Part shown: one piece after another, positions 37,908-47,034 of the stretch | Numbering within the stretch: position 1 is the stretch's first letter | How the letters are laid out: each line of letters begins with the position of its first letter | Origin: Microbacterium sp. YJN-G | GTDB lineage: Bacteria; Actinomycetota; Actinomycetes; Actinomycetales; Microbacteriaceae | Reading direction: 5' to 3' | Length of the DNA stretch: 64,000 nucleotides | NCBI RefSeq assembly: GCF_015040615.1 | Contig: NZ_CP060402.1 | Location: 2,914,001-2,978,000 of the forward strand | The notes under the pieces: generated by a model | The model's database searches: none | What the model was told of the DNA's origin: nothing | The model's input: the letters and a program-made list of their open reading frames with translations, nothing else | Program-made: the position numbers and the translations under genes

Positions 37908-39167
37908 TCAGAGCCCGAGTCGCGCCAGGTAGTCGTTGACGAACCGCCGCTCGGGATCCCAGGCGGCGCGCAGCGCCGCGAAGTCGTCCCAGCGCGGGTT
38001 GCGGGCGCGCACCTCGGCGGCGTCGAGGGTGAAGATCTTCCCCCAGTGCGGGCGGGCCGAGGCCGGCAGCGCCGCCTCGAGCTCGGGCAGCAGGGCACGC
38101 ACCGCCTGCTCGTCGGGCCGCCAGGTGAAGTGCAGGCCGACGATGTCGGTGCGGTAGGCCGGGCTCAGCCACAGCGCGTCGGCGCGCACGGTGCGGATCT
38201 CGTTGACCAGCAGCAGCGGTGCGATGCGCTCGGCCAGCGAGCGGACGGCCTCGATCGCCGCCACGGCATCCGTGCGGGGAACGAGGTACTCGCTCTGCAG
38301 CTCGGCACCGGCCGACGGCGTGAACTCGAGCTTGAAGTGCGGCAGTCGCTGGAACCATTCACCCGGCACCCCTCCCTGCTCGGTGCAGGCCTCGGCGTCG
38401 ACGCCGAGGATCGGATGCCGTTTGCCGTCGGCGACCGCCGCGCCGAGTGCCGCGGCCAGTCCGGCGCGCTCATCGGCGCGGCCGTCGGGCTGGCGCTGCT
38501 TGACCCAGAGCAGATCGGCGGCGTCGGTGCGGCGCCAGGTGGAGAACAGGCTCACGCTCGTGCCGATGCCGGTCACGGCATCCAGGTCGGCCAGCACGGC
38601 ATCCCAGCCCGGACCGTCGTAGACATGCTGGGCGACGGCATAGGTCGGCTCGACGTCGAGCGTGATGTCGAGCACCGCACCGAGCGCGCCGAGCGAGACG
38701 ACCGCGCCGGCGAAGTCGGCATCGCCGCGCTGCAGCCGGCGCACCTCCCCGGATGCCGTGAGCACGGTCAGCGCGCGCACGGCGGCGGCCAGCGAGCCGA
38801 TGCCGTCACCGGATCCGTGGGTGCCCGTGGCCACCGCACCTGCCACCGAGATGTGCGGCAGTGAAGCGAGGTTCGCCAGCGCCAGCCCCTGATCGTGCAG
38901 GACGGGTGCGATGTCGCCGTAGCGCAGTCCGCCGCTCACGCGCACGGCATCCCGCTGCCCGTTCACCTCGATGATCCGGGGCATCCGGTCGAGGGCGATG
39001 AGCGCGCCGTCGGTGTCGGCGATGTCGTTGAAGCAGTGCCGGGTGCCCAGCATCCGCACCGGCCCGCCGGCCGCGAGACGCCCCCGCAGCTCGTCGACGG
39101 ATGCCGGATGCGCGACCTCCGCCGCACGGTACGAGAGGTTGCCTGCCCAGTTGCGCTCATTGCCCAT
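37908..39167 (-). CDS. FAD-linked alditol oxidase (xylitol/sorbitol oxidase type)
   Basis: 419 residues, the length of Streptomyces AldO. NWAGNLSYRAAEVAHPASVD is the family start; His44 in GTRHCFNDIAD matches the covalently flavinylated His of AldO; ATGTHGSGDGIG is the second FAD segment. C-terminal KLEFTPSAGAELQSEYLVPR and the ending RRFVNDYLARLGL are typical. It oxidises sugar alcohols to aldoses with O2, giving H2O2. It is divergent from a LacI gene with an operator between, and upstream of the AraR-like gene. Substrate is inferred: a pentitol would feed directly into the surrounding pathways. Confidence 0.85.
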   Translation of the reverse strand: MGNERNWAGNLSYRAAEVAHPASVDELRGRLAAGGPVRMLGTRHCFNDIADTDGALIALDRMPRIIEVNGQRDAVRVSGGLRYGDIAPVLHDQGLALANLASLPHISVAGAVATGTHGSGDGIGSLAAAVRALTVLTASGEVRRLQRGDADFAGAVVSLGALGAVLDITLDVEPTYAVAQHVYDGPGWDAVLADLDAVTGIGTSVSLFSTWRRTDAADLLWVKQRQPDGRADERAGLAAALGAAVADGKRHPILGVDAEACTEQGGVPGEWFQRLPHFKLEFTPSAGAELQSEYLVPRTDAVAAIEAVRSLAERIAPLLLVNEIRTVRADALWLSPAYRTDIVGLHFTWRPDEQAVRALLPELEAALPASARPHWGKIFTLDAAEVRARNPRWDDFAALRAAWDPERRFVNDYLARLGL

Positions 39168-39188
39168 GCGGCCATGATGCCACGCGCG

Positions 39189-39202
39189 TTACATCGATGT
39201 AT
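39189..39202. promoter_or_regulatory. LacI operator between alditol oxidase and LacI gene
   Basis: TTACATCGATGTAT contains the perfect 12-bp palindrome TACATCGATGTA with central CG. It lies within the 62-bp gap between the two divergent genes, so one bound repressor would control both. A similar site is at 40348. Confidence 0.7.
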
Positions 39203-39229
39203 CCGATGCGTCGGGCTAAGCTGACGCGC

Positions 39230-40276
39230 ATGACAGCGACGCCTCCGCGCCGCGCGACGATGAAGGACGTCGCGGCGCTCGCCGGCGTCTCGGCCAAGAC
39301 CGTGTCGAACGTCGTCACCGGCGCATTCACCGTGAGCGAAGACACCCGCACGCGGGTCGAGCAGGCGATGCGGCAGCTCGATTTCGTGCCCAATCTCAGC
39401 GCCCGCGGCATGCGCACCGGCCGGTCGGGAACGATCGCCCTCGCTCTGCCCGACCTGGCCACGGCGTACTCGGCTGAGCTGGTGCACAGCATCGTCGCGG
39501 CCGCCCACCAGCGGGGCCTGGCCGTGCTGGTGGAGGAGACGGCTCTGGCGCCCGAGCGCGAGGGCGAGCTTCTCGCCCGGGCGCGCACGCGCCTGGTCGA
39601 CGGCCTGATCCTCAACCCGGTGCGGCTCGAGGACAGTGCGATCCGGGATGCCGATCGGCTGCCGCCGCTGGTCGTGATCGGCGAGGTCGAGCAGAACCTG
39701 GCCGATCACGTGCGCATCGACAGCCGCAGCGCGGCGGCCGACGTCACGCGGCATGTGCTCGCCCGCGGCGCGCGCCGCATCGCGGTGATCGGCGGGGACG
39801 ATGACCCGGCCCTCGCCACCGCGACGAGCAGGCTGCGCCTTCAGGGCGTGCACGACGCCCTGCGCGAAGCGGGCATCGCGCCCGACCCTGTGCTGGAGGC
39901 GAACCGGCTGCCCTGGTCGATGGCCTCGGGTGCGAAGGCCATGCGCACCCTGCTGCAGCGGCGGATCGCATTCGACGCGGTGATCGCGTTCACCGACTCG
40001 CTGGCCTTCGGCGCGCTGAGCACCCTCGCCGAGCACGGCATCCGCGTGCCCGACGACGTGCTGCTGGCCGGATTCGACGATGTCGAGCTCTCGGCCTTCA
40101 CCGCCCCGTCGCTGACCACCGTCGCGTTCGAACGCGACGCGCTGGCCGATGCCGCACTGTCGCTGCTGACCTCGCGGATGGACGACCGCACCGCTCCCCC
40201 GCACGGGATCACGCTGCCGCACGAGCTGCGCGAGCGCGGCAGCACCTCGCGCACGCCCGGCGGCCACCGCCCCTGA
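39230..40276 (+). CDS. LacI-family regulator of the adjacent ABC/GH51 operon
   Basis: 348 residues. HTH ATMKDVAALAGVSAKTVSNV, hinge, then the effector domain (VIAFTDSLAFGALSTLAEHG; LLAGFDDVELSAFTAPSLTT). TTACATCGATGTAT before its own gene and ATTACCACGATGTAAT before the next operon share the same core, so it probably controls itself, the alditol oxidase and the transporter-arabinofuranosidase operon. ATG 39230 is chosen by family start. Confidence 0.9.
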   Translation: MTATPPRRATMKDVAALAGVSAKTVSNVVTGAFTVSEDTRTRVEQAMRQLDFVPNLSARGMRTGRSGTIALALPDLATAYSAELVHSIVAAAHQRGLAVLVEETALAPEREGELLARARTRLVDGLILNPVRLEDSAIRDADRLPPLVVIGEVEQNLADHVRIDSRSAAADVTRHVLARGARRIAVIGGDDDPALATATSRLRLQGVHDALREAGIAPDPVLEANRLPWSMASGAKAMRTLLQRRIAFDAVIAFTDSLAFGALSTLAEHGIRVPDDVLLAGFDDVELSAFTAPSLTTVAFERDALADAALSLLTSRMDDRTAPPHGITLPHELRERGSTSRTPGGHRP

Positions 40277-40347
40277 GGCCTGCCAGGGCGACACCCCGTC
40301 CGGCACCGCGTCGGGCTCCCCGTCCGGCTCCCCCCCCTTGCGCCCTG

Positions 40348-40363
40348 ATTACCACGATGTAAT
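40348..40363. promoter_or_regulatory. LacI operator before the Tat-type sugar-binding lipoprotein gene
   Basis: ATTACCACGATGTAAT is an inverted repeat (ATTAC/GTAAT, central CG) matching the TTACATCGATGTAT site at 39189 in 11 of 14 aligned core positions. It ends about 40 bp before the start of the ABC operon. Confidence 0.65.
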
Positions 40364-40402
40364 GATGGAGCCGTTCACGAAGACGTGACGAAGGAGCGAT
40401 GG

Positions 40403-41740
40403 ATGACACCCCCTCTCGATCTGTCCCGAAGGCAGTTCCTCGCTGCCGCGTCGCTGGCGGCGGGCACGGCCCTGCTCGCCGGCTGCGCACCAGGCACCGC
40501 TTCGGGCTCGACCACGCAGACCCTGCAGTTCTGGCATCTGCTCTCCGGCGGCGACGGCGTCACCATGTCGTCGCTGCTCGACAAGGTCAACGCCGCACAG
40601 GACGCGTACCGCATCCGCCCCACCGTGCTCGCCTGGGGCTCGCCGTACTACACCAAGCTCGCGATGGCCGGCACCGGCGGACGCGCCCCCGACGTGGCGA
40701 TCATGCACGCCACCCGCGTGCCCGGCTGGGCGCCGGGCGGCCTGCTGGACAGCTGGGATCTCGACCGTCTCGCCGAGCTCGGCGTCGACGAGTCGACGTT
40801 CCCCGCACCGATCTGGCAGAAGGGCTTCGCGGGCGACAGGCTGTTCAGCGTGGCCCTCGACGCGCATCCGTTCGTGCTGATGTACAACACCGACATCTGC
40901 GACGCGGCCGGGCAGCTCGACTCCGACGGCCGGCTGCGCGAGACGTCCTCGCCCGAGGAGTTCCTCGAGCAGCTGCGCGCGGTCGCAGGCTCCGCCGAAG
41001 GGCACGCCCTCTCGTACGGCTACCTCGGTGACGGGGCACAGATGTGGCGCCTGTTCTACGGCCTGTACGCGCAGCACGATCTCGCGATCGAGCTGCCGGT
41101 CGGCGGGAAGATGGGCATCGACAAGGATGCCGCGGTCGAGGTGCTCGAGTTCATGCGCACCCTGCTCGACGGCGAGATCGCCGCCACGCAGAACGACTAC
41201 GGCACGGCCGTGGCCGAGTTCGCCACCGGCAAGAGCGGCATGTTCATGACCGGCGTGTGGGAGCTGCGGACGATGCAGAACGCCGGCATCCCGTTCGACG
41301 CGACGATGATCCCGACCCTCTACGGCACCCCCGCCGTGTACGCCGACTCGCACTCGTTCGTGCTGCCGCACCAGTCGGATGCCGACCCGCAGCGCCGCGA
41401 GCTCACCTACCGGTTCGTCGCCGACATGCTCAAGGGCTCGTTCGGCTGGGCCGAGGCCGGGCACGTGCCGGCCTACCTGCCGGTGACCACCTCACCCGAG
41501 TACGACGATCTCGTGCCGCAGGCGCACTACGCCGAGGCCGCCGAGCACGTCGTGTACGACCCCGAGGCGTGGTTCACCGGCTCGGGATCGAACTTCCAGG
41601 GCGAGTTCGGTGCCGCGGTGCAGGGCGTGCTGCTCAGCGGCGACGACCCCGCCGCCGCGATCGACCGGTTCGAGCGCCGCGTGAACGCGCTGCTCGCCCA
41701 GCCCAACCCCGCCGACCCCGAAGGGACGTGGAAGCCATGA
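40403..41740 (+). CDS. Sugar-binding lipoprotein with Tat signal, ABC transporter
   Basis: 445 residues. The N-terminus carries a twin-arginine motif and lipobox together (SRRQFLAAASLAAGTALLAG then C), so it is likely folded in the cytosol, exported by Tat and lipid-anchored. The body is a family 1 solute-binding protein (LQFWHLLSGGDGVTM; FMTGVWELRTMQNAG). AAGGAG sits 6 bp before the ATG. Expected ligand: arabino-oligosaccharides, from the arabinofuranosidase gene in the same operon. Confidence 0.88.
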   Translation: MTPPLDLSRRQFLAAASLAAGTALLAGCAPGTASGSTTQTLQFWHLLSGGDGVTMSSLLDKVNAAQDAYRIRPTVLAWGSPYYTKLAMAGTGGRAPDVAIMHATRVPGWAPGGLLDSWDLDRLAELGVDESTFPAPIWQKGFAGDRLFSVALDAHPFVLMYNTDICDAAGQLDSDGRLRETSSPEEFLEQLRAVAGSAEGHALSYGYLGDGAQMWRLFYGLYAQHDLAIELPVGGKMGIDKDAAVEVLEFMRTLLDGEIAATQNDYGTAVAEFATGKSGMFMTGVWELRTMQNAGIPFDATMIPTLYGTPAVYADSHSFVLPHQSDADPQRRELTYRFVADMLKGSFGWAEAGHVPAYLPVTTSPEYDDLVPQAHYAEAAEHVVYDPEAWFTGSGSNFQGEFGAAVQGVLLSGDDPAAAIDRFERRVNALLAQPNPADPEGTWKP

Positions 41741-42678
41741 CGACCACAGCCAGCACCCGGGTGATCGTCACCGGCCGCCGCGACGACACCCCGTTCCGGC
41801 ACGCCGGACCCCGCCGCCGTGAGGAGCTCATCAGCTGGGCGTTCCTCGCCCCCTTCCTCATCGCCTTCGCGCTCTTCCTCGTCTGGCCGATCCTGCACGG
41901 CATCTACCTGAGCTTCACCGACCAGTCGCTCACCGGTGCCGGCGGCGGCTTCGTCGGCTTCGCGAACTACGCCGAGGCGCTCGGCGACCCGGTCATGTGG
42001 CAGTCGCTGTGGAACACCGTGTGGTTCACGGTGCTGTCCACCGTGCCGCTGGTGCTGGTCGCCCTGCTCATGGCGGCGCTCGTCGACCGCGGGCTGCCCG
42101 GTCAGTGGCTGTGGCGGTTGTCGTTCTTCATGCCGTACCTGCTCGCCTCGACGGTCATCTCGCAGATCTGGGTGTGGATCTTCAATCCGCAGATCGGCGC
42201 CGCGAACAACATCCTGAAGGCGCTGGGACTCGAGCCGATCGCCTGGCTGCAGAACCCCGACACCAACATGATGGCGATCGTGATCGCCACGGTCTGGTGG
42301 ACCGTCGGGTTCAACTTCCTGCTGTACCTCGCGGCGATGCAGAACATCCCGCAGCAGCAGTACGAGGCGGCGTCGCTCGACGGCGCGGGGCCGTGGCGGC
42401 AGTTCTGGTCGATCACGCTGCCGCAGCTGGCGCCGGCGACGGTGCTGATCCTGATCCTGCAGGTGCTCGCGTCGCTGAAGCTGTTCGACCAGGCGTACCA
42501 GATGCTCGGCGGTGTCGCGAGCGACACCACCCGCTCGATCGTGCAGTACATCTACGAGGCCGGCTTCGTCAGCTACCGGTTCGGCTACTCGGCCGCGATC
42601 TCCTACGTGTTCTTCGCCCTCATCGTCATCGTCGGGGTCGTGCAGGCCGTCGCGACGCGCCGCAAGAAGGAGCTGTGA
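41737..42678 (+). CDS. ABC sugar transporter permease (MalF type)
   Basis: 313 residues, six membrane segments starting LISWAFLAPFLIAFALFLVW; EAA loop YEAASLDGAGPWRQFWSITL. Starts with an ATGA overlap on the binding-protein stop. Part of binding protein-permease-permease-GH51. Confidence 0.93.
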   Translation: MTTTASTRVIVTGRRDDTPFRHAGPRRREELISWAFLAPFLIAFALFLVWPILHGIYLSFTDQSLTGAGGGFVGFANYAEALGDPVMWQSLWNTVWFTVLSTVPLVLVALLMAALVDRGLPGQWLWRLSFFMPYLLASTVISQIWVWIFNPQIGAANNILKALGLEPIAWLQNPDTNMMAIVIATVWWTVGFNFLLYLAAMQNIPQQQYEAASLDGAGPWRQFWSITLPQLAPATVLILILQVLASLKLFDQAYQMLGGVASDTTRSIVQYIYEAGFVSYRFGYSAAISYVFFALIVIVGVVQAVATRRKKEL

Positions 42679-43601
42679 TGATGTCCACCGCGACCCTCTC
42701 TCCCACCGAGACCGTCACCGTCCCCGACGGCCGGCGCACCAGGCGCGCCCACCGGCCGCACCTGCCGGGGCAACGCCCGTTCGCGCCGCTGCGCGTGACG
42801 GCGTTCATCGTTCTCATCGTCCTCGCCGTCAGCTGGCTGCTGCCGTTCCTGTGGGCGGTCGCCACGGCGTTCAAGACCGAGACGGATGCCGCCTCCGGCG
42901 ACCCGTCGTGGATCGGCGCGAGTGGCATCACCTCCGAGGCGTTCACGGCGATCCTCTCGCAGGGCAACGTGTACATCTGGGCGTGGAACAGCCTGATCAC
43001 CTCGGTGGCGATCACCGTGATCACCGTGGCGATCTCGGCCGGTGCGGCCTACGCGTTCTCGCGCCTGGACTTCCGCGGCCGGCGCTGGCTGTTCTTCGTG
43101 ATCGTCGCCTCGATCGTCGTGCCGCCGCAGGTGCTGATCATCCCGCTGTTCTACGAGATGCTCGCGTTCAACATGATCGACACCCACTGGGGTCTGATCC
43201 TGCCGCAGGTGGTGGCGCCGGCGATGGTGTTCATCCTGAAGAAGTTCTTCGACGCCGTGCCGATCGAGCTCGAGGACGCGGCCCGGGTGGACGGCGCCAG
43301 CCGGTTCCGCATCTTCTGGTCGATCGTGCTGCCACTGTCGCGCCCGATCCTGGCATCCGTCGCGATCTTCGTGTTCATCGGCGCGTGGAACAACTTCCTG
43401 TGGCCGTTCCTCGTGATAAACGACACCACGCTGATGACCCTGCCGGTCGGTCTGCAGACCGTGATCAGCGCCTACGGCGTGCAGTACGCGCAGGTCATGG
43501 CGCAGGCGGTGCTGGCCGCGCTGCCGCTGATCATCGTGTTCGTCATCTTCCAGAAGCAGATCGTCAAGGGCGTCGCGACCAGCGGCTTCGGCGGTCAGTA
43601 G
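42678..43601 (+). CDS. ABC sugar transporter permease (MalG type)
   Basis: 307 residues, six membrane segments after a basic N-terminus (RRTRRAHRPHLPGQR); EAA loop LEDAARVDGASRFRIFWSIV. Start overlaps the preceding stop by one base (TGATG). No ATPase gene accompanies it. It ends with TAG, followed by an intercistronic hairpin. Confidence 0.93.
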   Translation: MMSTATLSPTETVTVPDGRRTRRAHRPHLPGQRPFAPLRVTAFIVLIVLAVSWLLPFLWAVATAFKTETDAASGDPSWIGASGITSEAFTAILSQGNVYIWAWNSLITSVAITVITVAISAGAAYAFSRLDFRGRRWLFFVIVASIVVPPQVLIIPLFYEMLAFNMIDTHWGLILPQVVAPAMVFILKKFFDAVPIELEDAARVDGASRFRIFWSIVLPLSRPILASVAIFVFIGAWNNFLWPFLVINDTTLMTLPVGLQTVISAYGVQYAQVMAQAVLAALPLIIVFVIFQKQIVKGVATSGFGGQ

Positions 43602-43608
43602 CATCCCC

Positions 43609-43633
43609 GGCCGGCGGCCGCGCGCCGCCGGCC
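43609..43633. terminator. Intercistronic hairpin between permease and GH51 gene
   Basis: GGCCGGCGGC pairs perfectly with GCCGCCGGCC around a 5-nt loop, 8 bp past the permease stop and 29 bp before the next start. No T-run, so it may attenuate or protect the mRNA end rather than stop all transcription. Confidence 0.5.
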
Positions 43634-43661
43634 GATCCCCATCCCCCTCAGAAGGAGAGCA

Positions 43662-45185
43662 ATGTCCCAGGCCCGCATCACCATCGACCGCGACTTCACG
43701 ATCGCCGACGTCCCCCGGCGCCTGTTCGGGTCGTTCGTCGAGCACATGGGGCGGTGCGTGTACACCGGCATCTTCGAGCCGGGGCACCCGCAGGCCGACG
43801 AGCGCGGCTTCCGCCAGGACGTGCTCGCCCTGGTGCGCGAGATGGGCCCGACGGTGGTGCGCTACCCGGGCGGCAACTTCGTCTCGGGTTACCGCTGGGA
43901 GGACGGCGTCGGCCCGGTCGACGATCGTCCGGTGCGCATCGACGGCGCCTGGCACACCATCGAGACGAACGCGTTCGGGCTGCACGAGTTCGTCGACTGG
44001 GCCCGCGAGGCCGAGGTCGAGGTGATGGAGGCCATCAACCTCGGCACCCGCGGGGTGGAGGAGGCACGGGCGCTGGTGGAGTACGCCAACCACCCCGGCG
44101 GCACGCACTGGTCCGACCTGCGCCGCCGCAACGGCGCCGCAGACCCCTTCGACATCAAGCTGTGGTGCCTGGGCAACGAACTCGACGGCCCCTGGCAGAT
44201 CGGCCACAAGACCGCGCACGAGTACGGCCGGCTCGCGCAGGAGACCGCGAAGGCGATGAAGCTCGTCGACGATTCGATCGAGCTGGTCGCGGTGGGCTCG
44301 TCGAACCGCGGGATGCCGACCTTCGGCACCTGGGAGCACACCGTGCTCACCCACGCCTACGACGAGGTGGACTACATCTCGATGCACGCCTACTACCAGG
44401 AGCACGACGGCGACGCCGAGTCGTTCCTCGCCGAGGCGGTCGAGATGGATGCCTTCATCGACGGCGTGATCGCCACGATCGACGCCGTGAAGGCGGCGGG
44501 AAAGCACACCAAGCAGGTCGACATCTCGTTCGACGAGTGGAACGTCTGGTACCAGTCGGGTCTGGACACCGACGACCAGCCGCACCAGGTCTCGAAGACC
44601 TGGCGCGAGCACCCGCGCCTGATCGAAGACACCTATTCGGTGACGGATGCCGTCGTCGTCGGCACCTTCCTGAACAGCCTGCTGCGCCACGGCGACCGCG
44701 TGAAGATCGCCAACCAGGCGCAGCTGGTCAACGTGATCGCCCCGATCCGCTCCGAGGAGGGCGGCGCGGCCTGGCGGCAGACGAGCTTCTGGCCCTTCGA
44801 GCGCATGGCGCGCCTGGCGCGCGGGCGGATCCTGCGCACGGCGGTGTCGGCCTCGCAGATCGCCACCAAGCGCTACGGCGATGTGGATGCCGTGGACGCC
44901 GCCGCCACCTGGGATGAGGAGTCCGGCCGCGTGGTGGTGTTCGTCGCCAACCGCTCACTGACCGAGCAGAGCGACCTCACCGTCGACCTGCGCGGGTTCG
45001 GCGACCTGCGCGTCGTGAACGCCGAGACGCTCACGATCCCAGAGGGCGGCGACCGCCACACCGCGAACCTCGAGACGACCCCGGATGCCGTGCACATGGT
45101 GCCGCTGTCCGCCGCCGAGGTCGTCGACGGCGCGGTGCGCGCGACCCTGCCCGCCCTGTCGTGGTCGGTGATCGAGCTGGCCTGA
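43662..45185 (+). CDS. abfA: GH51 alpha-L-arabinofuranosidase
   Basis: 507 residues, no signal peptide. Removes terminal alpha-L-arabinofuranose from arabino-oligosaccharides in the cytosol. LFGSFVEHMGRCVYTGIFEP and VVRYPGGNFVSGYRWEDGVG are the family start; acid/base Glu173 is in CLGNELDGPW and nucleophile Glu292 in ISFDEWNVWY. AAGGAG precedes the ATG. Close relative of the GH51 at 54358-55857. Last gene of the ABC operon. Confidence 0.95.
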   Translation: MSQARITIDRDFTIADVPRRLFGSFVEHMGRCVYTGIFEPGHPQADERGFRQDVLALVREMGPTVVRYPGGNFVSGYRWEDGVGPVDDRPVRIDGAWHTIETNAFGLHEFVDWAREAEVEVMEAINLGTRGVEEARALVEYANHPGGTHWSDLRRRNGAADPFDIKLWCLGNELDGPWQIGHKTAHEYGRLAQETAKAMKLVDDSIELVAVGSSNRGMPTFGTWEHTVLTHAYDEVDYISMHAYYQEHDGDAESFLAEAVEMDAFIDGVIATIDAVKAAGKHTKQVDISFDEWNVWYQSGLDTDDQPHQVSKTWREHPRLIEDTYSVTDAVVVGTFLNSLLRHGDRVKIANQAQLVNVIAPIRSEEGGAAWRQTSFWPFERMARLARGRILRTAVSASQIATKRYGDVDAVDAAATWDEESGRVVVFVANRSLTEQSDLTVDLRGFGDLRVVNAETLTIPEGGDRHTANLETTPDAVHMVPLSAAEVVDGAVRATLPALSWSVIELA

Positions 45186-45219
45186 CGTCGCGCCGCCGCG
45201 CCCGCCCCGGCGCTCAGCT

Positions 45220-45294
45220 CCCGCGAGACTTCACTTCGAGCATGAGACTGCACGTCTGACGTGCAGTCTCATGCTCGTCGGCAAGTCTCGCGGG
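45220..45294. repeat. Extragenic palindrome (element 5), shared 3' end of two convergent genes
   Basis: CCCGCGAGACTT (45220-45231) pairs with AAGTCTCGCGGG (45283-45294). After a short unpaired patch, CGAGCATGAGACTGCACGTC pairs with GACGTGCAGTCTCATGCTCG around a single-base loop. GAGACT occurs twice per arm, as in the element at 18800. The left end is 34 bp after the GH51 stop and the right end touches the GH35 stop codon. Confidence 0.85.
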
Positions 45295-47034
45295 TCATTC
45301 CTCGCGCGGGCCGAGGTGGGGGTGCGGGAGGAATCGGGCCACGGCATCCGTCCCCGCCTCCAGCTCGACGACGACCAGTTCGTTCGCGCCGCCGCGCACG
45401 ACGGGGGCGGGCACGTACAGGGTGCGCTGCGGCCCGCTGCGCCAGTACCTGCCCAGCAGGAAGCCGTTCACGAATGCGAAGCCCCTGCCCCACGACGCGG
45501 TGTCGAGGAAGAGGTCGGCGGGAGCCTCGGCCCGGAACGTCCCGCGCAGCACCGTCAGCCCGCCTCCGGTGTCGCCGAGCGGGGCATCGGATGCTGCCGC
45601 GGCGAGCGCGTCGAGATCGATCGGGGTGGCCGTCCAGCCCTCCAGCACGTCGCCGTCGAGGGTCACGGGGCCGATCAGCCCCTTCGCCTCGCCGAGCCGG
45701 TGATCGTAGTTGACCCGCCCCTGCTCCTCGACGAGCACGCGCAGGCGGGCGCCTTCGGGGATGCGCAGGGCGCTCTCGTGACGGGTGCGCGAGAGGGACC
45801 CGGCCGGGATGCCGTCCACCGAGATCCACGCCTGATCGCGCACCTCGCCGAACCGCAGCGTGCCCGAACGCCCGGGCAGCGCGGTCTCGTACAGGACCAG
45901 TGCGCCGAGATGCCCCAGCGCGTCGAACGACGGCGCCTCCACGTCCCGGACGGCAGGCGCGGCGGGCAGTCCGACCTCGACCGCGGCGAGGTCGATCTCG
46001 AACGACGGCGCCTCGCGGGCGGCATCCGGGATCTCCTCCGGCACCGGCGCGTACTTCGCGATCACGTCGCGGAAGGCGAAGAACTTCTCCGTCGGGTTCC
46101 CGGCCTCGTCCAGCGGCGCGTCGTAATCGTACGAGGTGACGATCGGCAGGTACCGGCCCTTGTCGTTGGCGCCGTTGGTGAGGCCGTAGTTGGTGCCGCC
46201 GTGGAACATGTAGAAGTTCACCGACGCCCCGGCCTCGAGCAGCGCGTCGAGCTCGGCCGCGGAGTCGGCCGGCGCCGTGGTGTGGTGCGCCGCGCCCCAC
46301 CAGTCGAACCAGCCGTCCCAGAACTCCGCGCACATCAGCGGTCCGCTCGGCTGGTGTCGGCGCAGGACGGCCAGGCGCTCGAGTGCCCGCGAGCCGAACG
46401 ATCCTGTCTTGTGCAGCTCGGGCAGGCTGCCCGCGGCCAGCATCCGGTCGGTGGGCTGGTCGATCGTGGTCAGCGGCACCTCGATCCCGGCCTGCCTGGT
46501 CACCTGCACCAGGTGCGCGAGGTAATCCTTGTCGTCGCCGTAGGCGCCGTACTCGTTCTCGATCTGCACCAGCACGACCGGCCCGCCGCGGTCGATCTGC
46601 CGCGGTGCGACGATCTCGTACACGCGCTGCAGGTAGCCGGTGACCGCGTCGAGGTACTGCGGTTCGGCCCGGCGCAGGCCGATGCCCTCGGCACCGGTGA
46701 GCCACACCGGCAGTCCGCCGTTGTGCCACTCTGCGCAGATGTACGGCCCCGGACGCACGATCGCGTGCATGCCCTCGGCGTCGATGAGGTCGAGGAAGGC
46801 GCCCAGATCGTTCCAGCCCGTTGCATCCCACTCGCCGCGGCGCGGTTCGTGGGCGTTCCAGGCGACGTAGGTCTCGATCGTGTTAAGGCCCATCAGCCGG
46901 GCCTTGCGGATGCGGTCGCGCCACTGCTCGGGATGCACGCGGAAGTAGTGGATCGCCCCGGAGAGGATGCGGTGCGGCTGCCCGTCGAGCAGGAAGTCAC
47001 GGTCGCCGATCTGGAAGCGAGAGGGAGAGGTCAT
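45295..47034 (-). CDS. GH35 beta-galactosidase
   Basis: 579 residues, no signal peptide. The barrel starts HRILSGAIHYFRVHPEQW; the family motif VRPGPYICAEWHNGGLPVWL is intact; acid/base Glu161 is in QIENEYGAYG and nucleophile Glu237 in MCAEFWDGWFDWWG. FYMFHGGTNYGLTNGAN is also characteristic. C-terminal jelly-roll domains follow. It removes beta-galactose, here probably from galactan or arabinogalactan side chains. Start overlaps the GH27 stop by 4 bp. Confidence 0.94.
   Translation of the reverse strand: MTSPSRFQIGDRDFLLDGQPHRILSGAIHYFRVHPEQWRDRIRKARLMGLNTIETYVAWNAHEPRRGEWDATGWNDLGAFLDLIDAEGMHAIVRPGPYICAEWHNGGLPVWLTGAEGIGLRRAEPQYLDAVTGYLQRVYEIVAPRQIDRGGPVVLVQIENEYGAYGDDKDYLAHLVQVTRQAGIEVPLTTIDQPTDRMLAAGSLPELHKTGSFGSRALERLAVLRRHQPSGPLMCAEFWDGWFDWWGAAHHTTAPADSAAELDALLEAGASVNFYMFHGGTNYGLTNGANDKGRYLPIVTSYDYDAPLDEAGNPTEKFFAFRDVIAKYAPVPEEIPDAAREAPSFEIDLAAVEVGLPAAPAVRDVEAPSFDALGHLGALVLYETALPGRSGTLRFGEVRDQAWISVDGIPAGSLSRTRHESALRIPEGARLRVLVEEQGRVNYDHRLGEAKGLIGPVTLDGDVLEGWTATPIDLDALAAAASDAPLGDTGGGLTVLRGTFRAEAPADLFLDTASWGRGFAFVNGFLLGRYWRSGPQRTLYVPAPVVRGGANELVVVELEAGTDAVARFLPHPHLGPREE

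Noticed and set aside
42512..44917. 801-codon open frame overlapping permease and GH51 genes
   Set aside because: Runs through two well-supported genes in another frame; Arg-rich and domain-free.
18800..45294. The extragenic palindromes as a CRISPR array or insertion-sequence ends
   Set aside because: They are scattered singly, have no regular spacers and no transposase or cas gene is present.
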